DNA of 33,153 nucleotides from Rhizobiaceae bacterium (GTDB lineage Bacteria; Pseudomonadota; Alphaproteobacteria; Rhizobiales; Rhizobiaceae). Each line of letters starts with the position of its first letter. Positions within the stretch are counted from its first letter, which is position 1. This document shows positions 1-7,399 of the stretch, in pieces. The notes below the pieces were generated by a model. That model was not told the origin of the DNA. It ran no database searches and worked only from the letters and a program-made list of their open reading frames with translations. Location of the stretch: NCBI GenBank assembly GCA_023953775.1, contig JAMLJD010000049.1:1-33153 (forward strand), written 5' to 3'. A program made the position numbers and the translations under genes.

Positions 1-731
1 TCCTGATCTTCGCGACGTCGCTGGCGAGCTTCCTCGGCGCCAAGGCTTTCGCCGAGACGGCGGTGCATCTGGTGTTCGACACCTGGCCGGAGCAGATCGC
101 GCAACCGATCGCCAACGAGGTCACCAACGTGCTGACGGTGCAACGCGGCGACTTCCTGACGCTTGGCGTGGTGGCCGCGGCCTTCTTCGCATCGAACGGC
201 ATCGAGGCGCTGCGCAATTCGCTCAACCGCGCCTACAGGGTCATCGAGACGCGCTCGATCTTCTATCTGCGGCTGCAGAGCATGGCGTTCGTGCTGATCG
301 CCACAGTCGGCTTCCTGGTGATCTCGCTGCTCCTGGTGCTGGCGCCGCTCATCGTACGCCTTGCCGAGGCGCGGATGCCGTGGATCACGCCCTATGTCGG
401 GACCATCACCGTGTGGCGCTTCGTCATCGCCTCGACCGTGATCGTTCTGGCGCTGACGGCGGTCCACTTCTGGCTTCCCGCGGGCAAGCGGCGGTTCAAG
501 GACATCGTGCCCGGCATCTTCTTCACGCTCGTCGCCTGGCTCGCCGGTTCGACGGCGTTCGCCGCCTATCTCGACCGCTGGGGCACCTATGTGACGATGT
601 ATGCCGGGCTGGCCTCCATCATGATCGCCGTGGTGTTCCTCTACATCGTGTCGCTGATCTTCATTCTCGGCGGCGAGCTCAATGCGGCGATCAAGCGCTT
701 CAGGGAAGCACGGGCGCGGGTCGGCGCCTGA
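1..731 (+). CDS. YihY/BrkB family inner-membrane protein, 5'-truncated
   Basis: This is the C-terminal part of a multi-pass membrane protein of the YihY/virulence factor BrkB family. The reading frame is open from base 3, so the gene starts before the window; a GTG at base 63 lies inside it and is not the real start. The visible 240 or so residues hold at least four long hydrophobic segments. The conserved stretch FFASNGIEALRNSLNRAYR precedes the first complete one, and the protein ends in a charged tail (AAIKRFREARARVG). Family members are envelope proteins whose function is still unclear; the old link to serum resistance and to RNase BN is not reliable. The last 32 bases overlap, tail to tail, the end of the EamA gene on the other strand. 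The family call is firm; the function is unknown. Confidence 0.85.
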   Translation, partial: LIFATSLASFLGAKAFAETAVHLVFDTWPEQIAQPIANEVTNVLTVQRGDFLTLGVVAAAFFASNGIEALRNSLNRAYRVIETRSIFYLRLQSMAFVLIATVGFLVISLLLVLAPLIVRLAEARMPWITPYVGTITVWRFVIASTVIVLALTAVHFWLPAGKRRFKDIVPGIFFTLVAWLAGSTAFAAYLDRWGTYVTMYAGLASIMIAVVFLYIVSLIFILGGELNAAIKRFREARARVGA

Positions 732-1614
732 CCGTCGCCATTGCCACGCCGGCCGTCGTGACGGCCATGCCGAAGATCTGGAACAGGTTCAGGCTCTCGC
801 CGAACAGCACGTAGGCGAAGACCGCGGTCATTGCGGGAACGAGGTAAAACAGGGACGCCACGCGGGCGATCTCGCCCTCGCGGATCAGATACATCAAGAG
901 GAAGATCGCTCCCACCGAGAGCACGAGCACGAGCCAGACCATCGCGAAGACGAGCTCGCCGGTGATCTCGAAGCGTCCGGTCTCGAGCAGGAGCGCAAGC
1001 GGCAGGGACAGGAGCGTGCCGCCGACATACTGCCAGATGGTGCCGGTGACGAGGTCGCCGCCGGATACGTAGCGCTTCTGCCAGACCGTGCCGGCGCTCA
1101 TGCCGAGCACTGCGATCACGCAGGCGGCCAGCGCGGCCGGCGAAACGGCGTCGTGCATCGCGCCGAGCTTCGGCCACAGAACCATCATTACGCCCGCGAA
1201 GCCAACCGCGAGGCCGGCCCAGTGGCGCGGCAGCATGGCCTCGCCGAGGAACCAGCCCGCCATCAGCGCGGTGATCAATGGCTGCAGACCGATGATGAGG
1301 GCGGACAGGCCGGCCGGCATGCCGTGATCGATCGCCCAGAAGACGCCGCCGAGATAGACGCCGTGCATCAGGGCGCCGGCCACCATGGCGTGGGCGGCCT
1401 GGCGCCTGTCCATCGCCTTCGATTTCCACAGGAGCGCGAGCGGCACGAGGATCAGCATGGTGAGCACGAAGCGGGCCGAGAGGAAGGTGAACGGCTCCGC
1501 CCACGGCATGGCGTAGCGCGCGCCGATGAAACCGGTCGCCCACAGCATGACGAAGAGGGCGGGAACTGTACGCGCGGGGGAGAACATGTCGGGGGGAACT
1601 TCTCGGTTGGGCAT
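700..1614 (-). CDS. EamA/DMT-family transporter
   Basis: This is a drug/metabolite transporter superfamily exporter of the EamA type (RhaT/YdcZ-like), expected to move small metabolites or amino acids across the inner membrane. The roughly 300 residues consist of about ten hydrophobic helices in two EamA repeats. The N-terminal repeat opens with LFVMLWATGFIGARYAMPWA, which is typical of the family. The second repeat ends in a helix of the ...IFGMAVTTAGVAMATV type followed by a short basic tail. I chose the ATG at 1614. The frame could extend to a TTG at 1644, and an ATG at 1587 with GAGAAG upstream is also possible, so the N-terminus is uncertain by about ten residues either way. The 3' end overlaps the convergent YihY gene by 32 bases. 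The substrate cannot be told from the sequence. Confidence 0.85.
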   Translation of the reverse strand: MPNREVPPDMFSPARTVPALFVMLWATGFIGARYAMPWAEPFTFLSARFVLTMLILVPLALLWKSKAMDRRQAAHAMVAGALMHGVYLGGVFWAIDHGMPAGLSALIIGLQPLITALMAGWFLGEAMLPRHWAGLAVGFAGVMMVLWPKLGAMHDAVSPAALAACVIAVLGMSAGTVWQKRYVSGGDLVTGTIWQYVGGTLLSLPLALLLETGRFEITGELVFAMVWLVLVLSVGAIFLLMYLIREGEIARVASLFYLVPAMTAVFAYVLFGESLNLFQIFGMAVTTAGVAMATVRRRPAPVLP

Positions 1615-1756
1615 GCTGATCGAACGAGATCGGTCTAATGCCAATCATTCGGGCAAGCAAAGTGAAAGAATTGAACCCTATCGTCAGCGGGGCTGGGCGG
1701 GGGCTGGGCTTGGCACGGGGGTCGGAACGTTTCGGCTTCGAAAGGGCAAGCCCGCC

Positions 1757-2044
1757 ATGCTGTGGAATCTGAACTCGATCTGGCTGTTCATGACCGTCTT
1801 CACGGTCGGCGCGATCTCCTTCATCCTGTCCATCGCCCTCGACAAGGTCATGGGAGACGACGGGTTCGGCGCATGGGGCAACACGGCGATCATCGTCGGC
1901 GGGTTCTTCATGGCGATCCTCGGCTTCAACCTCTACGGAACCCGTCTATCGGATCTGCAGGTGGCGACGGCGGTTGGCCTGGCGGGCGCGTTCGTGGCGC
2001 TCGGTACCATGGCGATCCTCAAGGCCGCGCTCCTTAGGCTCTGA
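1757..2044 (+). CDS. small three-helix membrane protein, unknown function
   Basis: This 95-residue protein is largely hydrophobic. Three likely transmembrane segments are visible: residues about 8-28 (WLFMTVFTVGAISFILSIAL), 41-60 (GNTAIIVGGFFMAILGFNLY) and 68-90. A short loop with the acidic pair GDDG separates the first two. The start is the ATG at 1757, preceded by AAAGGG. The open frame runs upstream to 1526, but that extension is basic, low in hydrophobic residues and overlaps the divergent EamA start region, so I left it out. The gene ends six bases from the convergent gluQRS stop. I do not recognise a named family. Similar short membrane proteins are common conserved hypotheticals in Rhizobiales. 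Confidence 0.7.
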   Translation: MLWNLNSIWLFMTVFTVGAISFILSIALDKVMGDDGFGAWGNTAIIVGGFFMAILGFNLYGTRLSDLQVATAVGLAGAFVALGTMAILKAALLRL

Positions 2045-2050
2045 GGCCTT

Positions 2051-2929
2051 TCAGCCGAGACCCGCCATCCGGCGGATATCCGAAGGCGTGAGGCCGGCGC
2101 CGCGCAGTGCGGCCAGTCCCGTATCGCCCCGGCTTTTCGAAAGCTTGCGACCGTTGTCCCCCAGCACGAGGTCGTGGTGGTGGTATTCCGGCGCCGAAAA
2201 GCCGAGCAGTTCCTGCAGCAGCCTCTGGACCGACGTCGCGAAGAACAGGTCGCGCCCGCGCACGACATGGGTGATGCCCTGGAGGGCGTCGTCGACGACC
2301 ACCGCGAGATGATAGCTGGTCGGGATGTCGCGGCGGGCGATGACGACGTCGCCCCACAGCGAGGGATCCGACGCGACCGCGCCGGTCTCGCCGCCGGGAC
2401 CGAAGCCGGTTTCCCGCCACCCGAGGCCGCGGCCTGCATGGCGCAGGGCGCCGGCGACGTCGAGCCGCCAGGCGAAGGGGGCTCCGGATGCGATCGCCGC
2501 CTGTCGCCTGCGCGCCGACCAGCCGCGCTCGACCGCCGGGTAGAGCGGCACGCCGTCGGGGTCGCGCCGCCATGCCACGCCTTCGGCCTCGCGATCGGCG
2601 ATCCAGGCGCGGATCTCGCCTCGGCTCATGAAGGCGGGGTAGGCGAGGCCGGCATCGACGAGCCGGTCAAGGGCTTCCGCATAATCGGCGAAGTGATCGG
2701 ACTGGCGGCGGACCGGCTGCTCCCAGTCGAGGCCGAGCCAGGCGAGATCGTGATAGATCGCATCCTCGAACTCGGGCGTGCATCGCTCGGTGTCGATGTC
2801 CTCGATGCGCAGCAGGAACCTGCCGTTGGCCTCGCGCGCCAGGTCGTGATTGAGCAGCGCGGAATGCGCGTGGCCGAGATGCAGCAGGCCATTGGGGCTC
2901 GGCGCGAAGCGGAAGACAGGAGCCGTCAT
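2051..2929 (-). CDS. gluQRS: glutamyl-Q tRNA(Asp) synthetase (GluQRS)
   Basis: GluQRS is a truncated paralogue of glutamyl-tRNA synthetase. It activates glutamate and attaches it to queuosine at position 34 of tRNA-Asp, and it has no anticodon-binding domain. The 292-residue length fits the family. The class I signatures are present: FAPSPNGLLHLGHAHSALLN with HLGH at residues 17-20 (HIGH motif), and KLSKS near residues 262-266 (KMSKS motif). The segment after FAPSPNG and the conserved IEDIDTERC also fit. The zinc-site cysteines of the E. coli enzyme are not seen: where C-x-C is expected the protein reads YPAFMSRGEI. The gene is divergent from the DNA glycosylase gene, 76 bases apart. Confusion with a full GltX is excluded by the length and the missing C-terminal domain. 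Confidence 0.93.
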   Translation of the reverse strand: MTAPVFRFAPSPNGLLHLGHAHSALLNHDLAREANGRFLLRIEDIDTERCTPEFEDAIYHDLAWLGLDWEQPVRRQSDHFADYAEALDRLVDAGLAYPAFMSRGEIRAWIADREAEGVAWRRDPDGVPLYPAVERGWSARRRQAAIASGAPFAWRLDVAGALRHAGRGLGWRETGFGPGGETGAVASDPSLWGDVVIARRDIPTSYHLAVVVDDALQGITHVVRGRDLFFATSVQRLLQELLGFSAPEYHHHDLVLGDNGRKLSKSRGDTGLAALRGAGLTPSDIRRMAGLG

Positions 2930-3005
2930 GAGATGGCGGGAAACCGGGTTGTCGCAGTCATCGCGCGATTGCTACGGTCTTGCAGCCGATATCACAAGGA
3001 CAGCG

Positions 3006-3647
3006 ATGCAGCGGATCGACACGACATCCCATATCGCCCGCGGGCTCGACGCGCTGTGCGGGATCGATCCGCGGCTGGAGGCGGTGCGCGCCGCGGCGGG
3101 CGATGTGCCGCTGAGGCGGACCGCGCCCGGCTTCGCCAGCCTGGCGTCGATCATCGTGTCGCAGCAGGTTTCGCGGGCGAGCGCCGACGCGATCATGGGG
3201 CGGCTGGTGAAGCTCGTCGATCCGCTGGCGCCGGCCGCGCTGCTCGGCTGCGGCGACGAGGTGTTCCGCGCCGCCGGGCTTTCGCGGCCGAAGCAGGCGG
3301 CATTGCTGGCGGTGGCCGAAGCGGTGCGCGGCGGCGTGCTCGATCTCGACGGGCTGTGCGAGCTCGACGGGGAGGAGGCGATCGCGCGCATGGTGCTGGT
3401 CAAGGGGATCGGGCCATGGACGGCGGAAGTCTACCTGCTCACATCGGCCGGCCATCCCGACATGTTCCCGGCCGGCGACATCGCGCTGCAGGCTGCGGTC
3501 GGCCACGGCCTCGGGATCGGGCGTCCGGATGCCCGAACGCTGCGCCTGCTGGCCGAATCATGGAGCCCCTGGCGGAGCGTCGCGGCGCGCCTTTTCTGGG
3601 CCTATTATCGCGAGATGCGCGGCCGGGAGGCGGCACCTGCGGCGTAA
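3006..3647 (+). CDS. DNA-3-methyladenine glycosylase II-type (AlkA-like, HhH-GPD)
   Basis: This is a base-excision repair glycosylase of the HhH-GPD superfamily, which removes alkylated purines such as 3-methyladenine by hydrolysing the N-glycosidic bond. The 213 residues contain FASLASIIVSQQVS (the conserved IxxQQ-type helix), the helix-hairpin-helix LVKGIGPWTAEVYLL at about 131-145, and the catalytic aspartate in FPAGDIALQ (Asp158). There is no C-terminal four-cysteine iron-sulfur loop, so it is not an EndoIII/MutY-type enzyme. There is also no N-terminal AlkA TBP-like domain, so it resembles the shorter AlkA-like enzymes. The ATG at 3006 is chosen because AAGGA lies five bases upstream; the frame stays open further back to 2850 over the divergent gluQRS promoter. 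No Ada partner or Ada box is seen nearby. Confidence 0.88.
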   Translation: MQRIDTTSHIARGLDALCGIDPRLEAVRAAAGDVPLRRTAPGFASLASIIVSQQVSRASADAIMGRLVKLVDPLAPAALLGCGDEVFRAAGLSRPKQAALLAVAEAVRGGVLDLDGLCELDGEEAIARMVLVKGIGPWTAEVYLLTSAGHPDMFPAGDIALQAAVGHGLGIGRPDARTLRLLAESWSPWRSVAARLFWAYYREMRGREAAPAA

Positions 3648-3776
3648 ACCCCCGGAAAACATCGAAAAACGCGATAATTTGCCGGCCACCGGCACGCTTT
3701 TCGCGCTTCACATTGGTGTCATCTCCTGCTTACAGTATCCGCGCCGATCGGAGCATCAGCCCAAGGAGGTGAGTAG

Positions 3777-4334
3777 GTGACGATCGCTGTCTCGCCGGAC
3801 GGTCTCCCCGCGCTGGTGCTGAACGCGGACTACAGGCCGCTGAGCTATTATCCCTTGTCGCTGTGGTCGTGGCAGGACGCCATCAAGGCCGTGTTCCTCG
3901 ACCGGGTGAACATCGTCGCGGAATACGACCACGCGGTGTCCTCGCCATCCTTCTCGATGCGGGTTCCAAGCGTCGTCAGCCTCAAGAGCTACATCAAGCC
4001 GTCGCGCCATCCGGCCTTCACGCGGTTCAACGTGTTCCTGCGCGACCGCTTCCAGTGCCAGTATTGCGGCACCGGCGAGGACCTGACCTTCGATCATGTG
4101 GTGCCGCGCCGGTGCGGTGGCGCGACGACCTGGGAAAACGTCGTCGCGGCATGCTCGAGCTGCAACCTCAAGAAGGGCGGCCACATGCCGGTCGAGGCCA
4201 AGATGTGGCCGCGGCAGACGCCGTTCCAGCCCTCGGTGCACGATCTCCACAACAATGGCCGGCTGTTTCCGCCCAACTACCTGCACGAAAGCTGGATGGA
4301 CTACCTCTACTGGGACGTCGAACTGGAGCCGTAA
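3777..4334 (+). CDS. HNH endonuclease, stand-alone
   Basis: This 185-residue protein has a compact HNH nuclease fold in its second half. FQCQYCGTG supplies the first CxxC (Cys94, Cys97). LTFDHVVPR carries the metal-binding Asp106-His107. GGATTWENVVAAC contains the HNH asparagine (Asn121). CSSCN gives the second CxxC (Cys126, Cys129), so a structural zinc is likely. The first 80 residues (ALVLNADYRPLSYYPLSLWS onward) are typical of a widely conserved single-gene bacterial HNH family whose role is not settled. No methylase or specificity gene is next to it, which argues against restriction. The start is GTG at 3777 with a near-perfect Shine-Dalgarno AAGGAGGT six bases upstream. A weak sigma-70-like pair, TTCACA at 3707 and TACAGT at 3731 with 18 bases between, may be its promoter. 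Confidence 0.87.
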   Translation: MTIAVSPDGLPALVLNADYRPLSYYPLSLWSWQDAIKAVFLDRVNIVAEYDHAVSSPSFSMRVPSVVSLKSYIKPSRHPAFTRFNVFLRDRFQCQYCGTGEDLTFDHVVPRRCGGATTWENVVAACSSCNLKKGGHMPVEAKMWPRQTPFQPSVHDLHNNGRLFPPNYLHESWMDYLYWDVELEP

Positions 4335-4350
4335 GCCCAGGCGTGCCGGA

Positions 4351-4863
4351 CTACTTCCGCGCGAGGGCACCCCGGAAGGCGATGGCGGCCAGCACAAGGC
4401 TCGCGATCACGTTCCAGCCGGCAAAGGACAGGCCGAGGAAGCGGCCCGCGGCCTCGTCGCAGGACGGTGGCACGACGGCGTCGAGCTGGTCGAGGACGCC
4501 GGCACCGCCGCCGCCGGTTCCTGGCACGACGGCGCCGCAATCGGCGGGACCTTCCCACCAGCCCCATTCGACGCCGGAATGGAACACGCCGAGATAGGCG
4601 CCGTAGACCATCAGCAGACCGCCGACGACGAGCAGCCCCCGGGTCAGCCAGGCAGGGCCGCGAAACGCGGCGCTGGCGAGCGCCACCAGCATGACCGGTA
4701 TGCCGACATAATAAGGGATGCGCTCCTCAAGGCAGAGCTTGCAGGGAATGTAGCCGCCCAGGACCTCGAAGCCGATCGCGGTTCCGACCGTGACCGCCAT
4801 GCCGACCGCGGCGGCGGCGGCCGTGAGGGCAGGGGTGTTTTCCGACAGGCGCAGGGACTGCAT
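4351..4863 (-). CDS. dsbB: disulfide bond formation protein B (DsbB)
   Basis: DsbB is an inner-membrane quinone reductase that reoxidises the periplasmic thiol oxidase DsbA. The 170-residue protein has four hydrophobic segments. The first redox pair is in GGYIPCKLCLEERIPYY (Cys41, Cys44), followed by the ER-x-P that matches the family's QR-x-P. The second periplasmic loop carries GPADCG (Cys109) and PPSCDEAAGRFLGLSFAGWN (Cys135), matching the second catalytic pair. A glycine-rich linker (PGTGGGGAG) lies between those two cysteines. The gene begins seven bases after the stop of the yqaA-like gene on the same strand, so the two are probably co-transcribed. No dsbA is seen in the window. It ends 16 bases from the convergent HNH gene. 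Confidence 0.92.
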   Translation of the reverse strand: MQSLRLSENTPALTAAAAAVGMAVTVGTAIGFEVLGGYIPCKLCLEERIPYYVGIPVMLVALASAAFRGPAWLTRGLLVVGGLLMVYGAYLGVFHSGVEWGWWEGPADCGAVVPGTGGGGAGVLDQLDAVVPPSCDEAAGRFLGLSFAGWNVIASLVLAAIAFRGALARK

Positions 4864-4870
4864 GACGACC

Positions 4871-5452
4871 TCAGAATATGTAGCGCACAGCGACGAAGCC
4901 GCCGATCAGCAACACCATGAAAAGGGTAAAAAGGAGGCCGAGATTCTTCTCGATGAACAGGCGGATCGGCTCGCCGAATTTGTAGAGAAGCCATGACACG
5001 ATGAAGAAGCGGAGCCCGCGACCGATGATCGAGACGGTGATGAAGATGAAGAGGTTGAGCCCGGTGAAGCCTGAGAAGATCGTCAGCACCTTGTAGGGGA
5101 ACGGCGTCACGGCGGCGAACAGGACACCCCAGCCGCCCCAGGCGTCGTACCATTGCTGGACGCGTGCGAACGCGTCCTCGGCATTGTAGGCCGACAGGAT
5201 GTACTTGCCGATGATGTCGTAGAGGAACGCGCCGATCATGTAGCCCAGCAGCGCGCCGACGACCGAGGCGACGGTGCAGATGAAGGCGTAGCGGATCCAC
5301 TTCATCCGGTCCGCCAGGACCATCGGGATGAGCAGCACGTCGGGCGGAATCGGAAAGAACGAGCTTTCGACGAAGGACACGCCGGCCAGCGCCTTTTCGG
5401 CATGGCGCGTGCGGGCAAGCGACATCGTCCAGTCGTACAATCTGCGGAGCAT
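4871..5452 (-). CDS. YqaA/DedA-related (SNARE-associated) membrane protein
   Basis: This is a 193-residue multi-pass protein of the YqaA branch of the SNARE-associated/VTT (DedA) family. Members are linked to lipid-carrier or lipid handling in the envelope, but the exact reaction is not known for YqaA. Features seen are FVESSFFPIPPDVLLIPMVL near the N-terminus (the re-entrant, proline-rich family signature), ASVVGALLGYMIGAFLYDIIGKY, then FAAVTPFPYKVLTIFSGFTGL and a hydrophobic C-terminal helix. The ATG at 5452 was chosen because homologues begin close to this MLRRLYDW sequence; the frame upstream of it runs across the tRNA gene and is not coding. It precedes dsbB by seven bases. The family call is firm; the role is inferred only at family level. 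Confidence 0.87.
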   Translation of the reverse strand: MLRRLYDWTMSLARTRHAEKALAGVSFVESSFFPIPPDVLLIPMVLADRMKWIRYAFICTVASVVGALLGYMIGAFLYDIIGKYILSAYNAEDAFARVQQWYDAWGGWGVLFAAVTPFPYKVLTIFSGFTGLNLFIFITVSIIGRGLRFFIVSWLLYKFGEPIRLFIEKNLGLLFTLFMVLLIGGFVAVRYIF

Positions 5453-5536
5453 GGTCAGGTTCCGATTGTGGCGCGTCTGTCTAGAAAGAAATGCGCGGTC
5501 GCGCAATGGCCGGCTCCCGCCTGCGGCAAATGGCGG

Positions 5537-5564
5537 TTGACGGCATGGGGGCCGCCCGTATAGT
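5537..5564 (+). promoter_or_regulatory. sigma-70-type promoter of tRNA-Leu
   Basis: TTGACG (5537-5542) and TATAGT (5559-5564) are separated by 16 bases, close to the sigma-70 consensus. The expected transcript start is near 5571, about 22 bases before the mature 5' end of the tRNA. It is the best promoter match near the tRNA and lies in the gap between the divergent yqaA gene and the tRNA. Confidence 0.65.
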
Positions 5565-5592
5565 CCGCTTCCGGTCCGCCTCGAGCGTGACG

Positions 5593-5677
5593 GCCCCTGT
5601 GGCGGAATTGGTAGACGCGCGCGACTCAAAATCGCGTTCCGCAAGGAGTGCTGGTTCGATCCCGGCCAGGGGCACCA
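5593..5677 (+). tRNA. tRNA-Leu (anticodon CAA)
   Basis: The 85-base gene folds as a class II tRNA. The acceptor stem GCCCCTG (5593-5599) pairs with CAGGGGC (5667-5673) and is followed by an encoded ACCA (5674-5677). The D-arm region reads GGCGGAATTGGTAGACGC, typical of leucine tRNAs. The anticodon stem CGCGA/TCGCG encloses the loop CTCAAAA, with anticodon CAA at 5627-5629, which decodes UUG. A long variable arm (TTCCGCAAGGAGTGCTGG region) precedes the T-loop GGTTCGATCCC. It is a single gene, not part of a cluster. I see no clear factor-independent terminator after it. Confidence 0.96.
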
Positions 5678-5756
5678 CGCATCGCTTTCGAGGCCATGCG
5701 TGGCACGCCCGCGCAGGGCCCGCGAGGTTGAGGAATGATGCGGTCGCACGACACAC

Positions 5757-7391
5757 ATGCTTGAGCCACGCGATACATACCGGGCGCTTTACGACGATTT
5801 CCGCTGGCAGATCCCGGCGCGCTTCAACATCGGCGTCGCTGTGTCGGATGCCTGGGCGACGCGCGAGCCCGACCGCGTCGCGCTTCTCGATTATCAGCCC
5901 GACGGGACGTCGGGTCATCTGACCTATGGCGCGCTCGCGCAGCAATCGAACGCGCTCGCCAACGGGTTGCGCGCCGCGGGGGTTGGCCGTGGCGACCGGG
6001 TGGCGATGCTGATGCCGCAATGCTTCGAGACGGCGATCGCCCATGTCGCGACCTACAAGCTGGGCGCGATCGCGGTGCCGCTGGCGCTGCTGTTCGGCGT
6101 CGAGGCGCTGGAATATCGTTTCCAGACAGCCGGCGTGAAGGCGGTGGTGACCAACGCCTCGGGGCTCGCCAAGCTGAAGCCGATCCTTTCGCGCCTGCCC
6201 ATGCTCCAGACGATCGTGTCGACCGATGGCGACGACGGTCCGGCGGCCGGCTTCGCTCGGCTGACCCGCGACCATGGGCCGGACTTCACAGCCGAGGATA
6301 CCGGCCCCGACGACCCGGCGATGATGATCTTCACCTCGGGGACGACAGGTCCGCCCAAGGGCGCGCTGCACGGCCACCGGGTGCTTCTGGGGCACCTGCC
6401 CGGTGTCCAGATGCCGCACGAATTCCTGCCGCAGCCGGGCGACAGGCTGTGGACGCCGGCCGACTGGGCGTGGGCCGGCGGCCTGCTGAACGTGCTCTTG
6501 CCGGGGCTCTATTTCGGCCTGCCGGTAGTCGCGGGACGTTTTGAGCGGTTCGAGCCGGAAGCCGCCCTGACGCTGATGGAGCGGATGGCGATACGCAACG
6601 CCTTCATCCCGCCGACCGCGCTGCGCATGCTGAAGGGATCGAGCGACATTCGCGGCCGCTTCGACCTGGCGATCCGGACGATCGGTTCCGGCGGCGAGGC
6701 GCTCGGGCGCGAAACCTATGACTGGGCGCGCGAGGAACTCGGCGTCACGATCAACGAATTCTACGGCCAGACGGAATGCAATCTCGTCCTGTCGTCCTGC
6801 GCGGCGATCGGGGTGAGCCGCGGTGGGGCGATCGGCAAGCCGGTTCCGGGGCACGACGTCGCGATCATCGACGATGGCGGCCGGGTGCTGGAGGCGGGAC
6901 AGGCAGGCCAGATCGCGGTGCGCCGGCCGGATCCGGTGATGTTCCTCGAATACTGGCAGAACCCGGAAGCGACGGCGAAGAAGTTCATCGACGACTGGAT
7001 GCTGACCGGCGACCAGGGCATAACCGACGAGGATGGCTACATCCATTTCTTCGGCCGCGACGACGACGTCATCACGTCCGCCGGCTACCGGATCGGGCCG
7101 ACCGAGATCGAGGACTGCATCACGGGCCATCCCGACGTGGCGCTGGCGGCCGCCGTGGGCAAACCGGATCCGGTGCGCACCGAGATCGTCAAGGCCTATG
7201 TGGTGTTGAAGGAAGGTCGCGCGCCGACCCCTGAACTCGCTGAAGAGATCAGCGGCTGGGTGCGACAGCGCCTGTCGGCGCATGAATATCCGCGTGAGGT
7301 CGAGTTCGTGGAATCGATGCCGCTGACGACGACCGGCAAGGTTATCCGCCGTATCTTCCGCGACCGGGCGAAGGAGGAGGCCGGCCTTTAA
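5757..7391 (+). CDS. AMP-dependent acyl-CoA synthetase (acetyl-CoA synthetase-like)
   Basis: This is an ANL-superfamily enzyme that adenylates a carboxylic acid with ATP and transfers the acyl group to coenzyme A. The 544 residues include the phosphate loop TSGTTGPPKG (193-202), the FYGQTECN motif, the LTGDQGITDEDGYIHFFGRDDD hinge region and the C-terminal catalytic lysine in TTTGKVIRR (Lys528). The N-terminus (YRALYDDFRWQIPARFNIGV) resembles the medium- or short-chain acyl-CoA synthetases of the acetyl-CoA synthetase subgroup, not long-chain FadD. The substrate cannot be fixed from sequence; short or branched organic acids are plausible. The start is the ATG at 5757, with no clear Shine-Dalgarno. 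The gene lies alone, 79 bases after tRNA-Leu, and ends nine bases from a convergent gene. Confidence 0.9.
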   Translation: MLEPRDTYRALYDDFRWQIPARFNIGVAVSDAWATREPDRVALLDYQPDGTSGHLTYGALAQQSNALANGLRAAGVGRGDRVAMLMPQCFETAIAHVATYKLGAIAVPLALLFGVEALEYRFQTAGVKAVVTNASGLAKLKPILSRLPMLQTIVSTDGDDGPAAGFARLTRDHGPDFTAEDTGPDDPAMMIFTSGTTGPPKGALHGHRVLLGHLPGVQMPHEFLPQPGDRLWTPADWAWAGGLLNVLLPGLYFGLPVVAGRFERFEPEAALTLMERMAIRNAFIPPTALRMLKGSSDIRGRFDLAIRTIGSGGEALGRETYDWAREELGVTINEFYGQTECNLVLSSCAAIGVSRGGAIGKPVPGHDVAIIDDGGRVLEAGQAGQIAVRRPDPVMFLEYWQNPEATAKKFIDDWMLTGDQGITDEDGYIHFFGRDDDVITSAGYRIGPTEIEDCITGHPDVALAAAVGKPDPVRTEIVKAYVVLKEGRAPTPELAEEISGWVRQRLSAHEYPREVEFVESMPLTTTGKVIRRIFRDRAKEEAGL

Positions 7392-7397
7392 GGCCGG
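7381..7397. terminator. inverted repeat between convergent genes, possible bidirectional hairpin
   Basis: CCGGCCTT-T-AAGGCCGG is a perfect inverted repeat that contains the stop codon of the acyl-CoA synthetase gene. It stops just before the convergent acyltransferase gene's own stop. As RNA it would form a GC-rich stem of at least six pairs on either strand. No T-run follows on either side, so an intrinsic terminator role is only tentative. Confidence 0.3.
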
Positions 7398-7399
7398 GC

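Noticed and set aside
1615..1644. TTG start at 1644 for the EamA transporter
   Set aside because: The added ten residues are polar and without a ribosome site; the ATG at 1614 or 1587 is more plausible.
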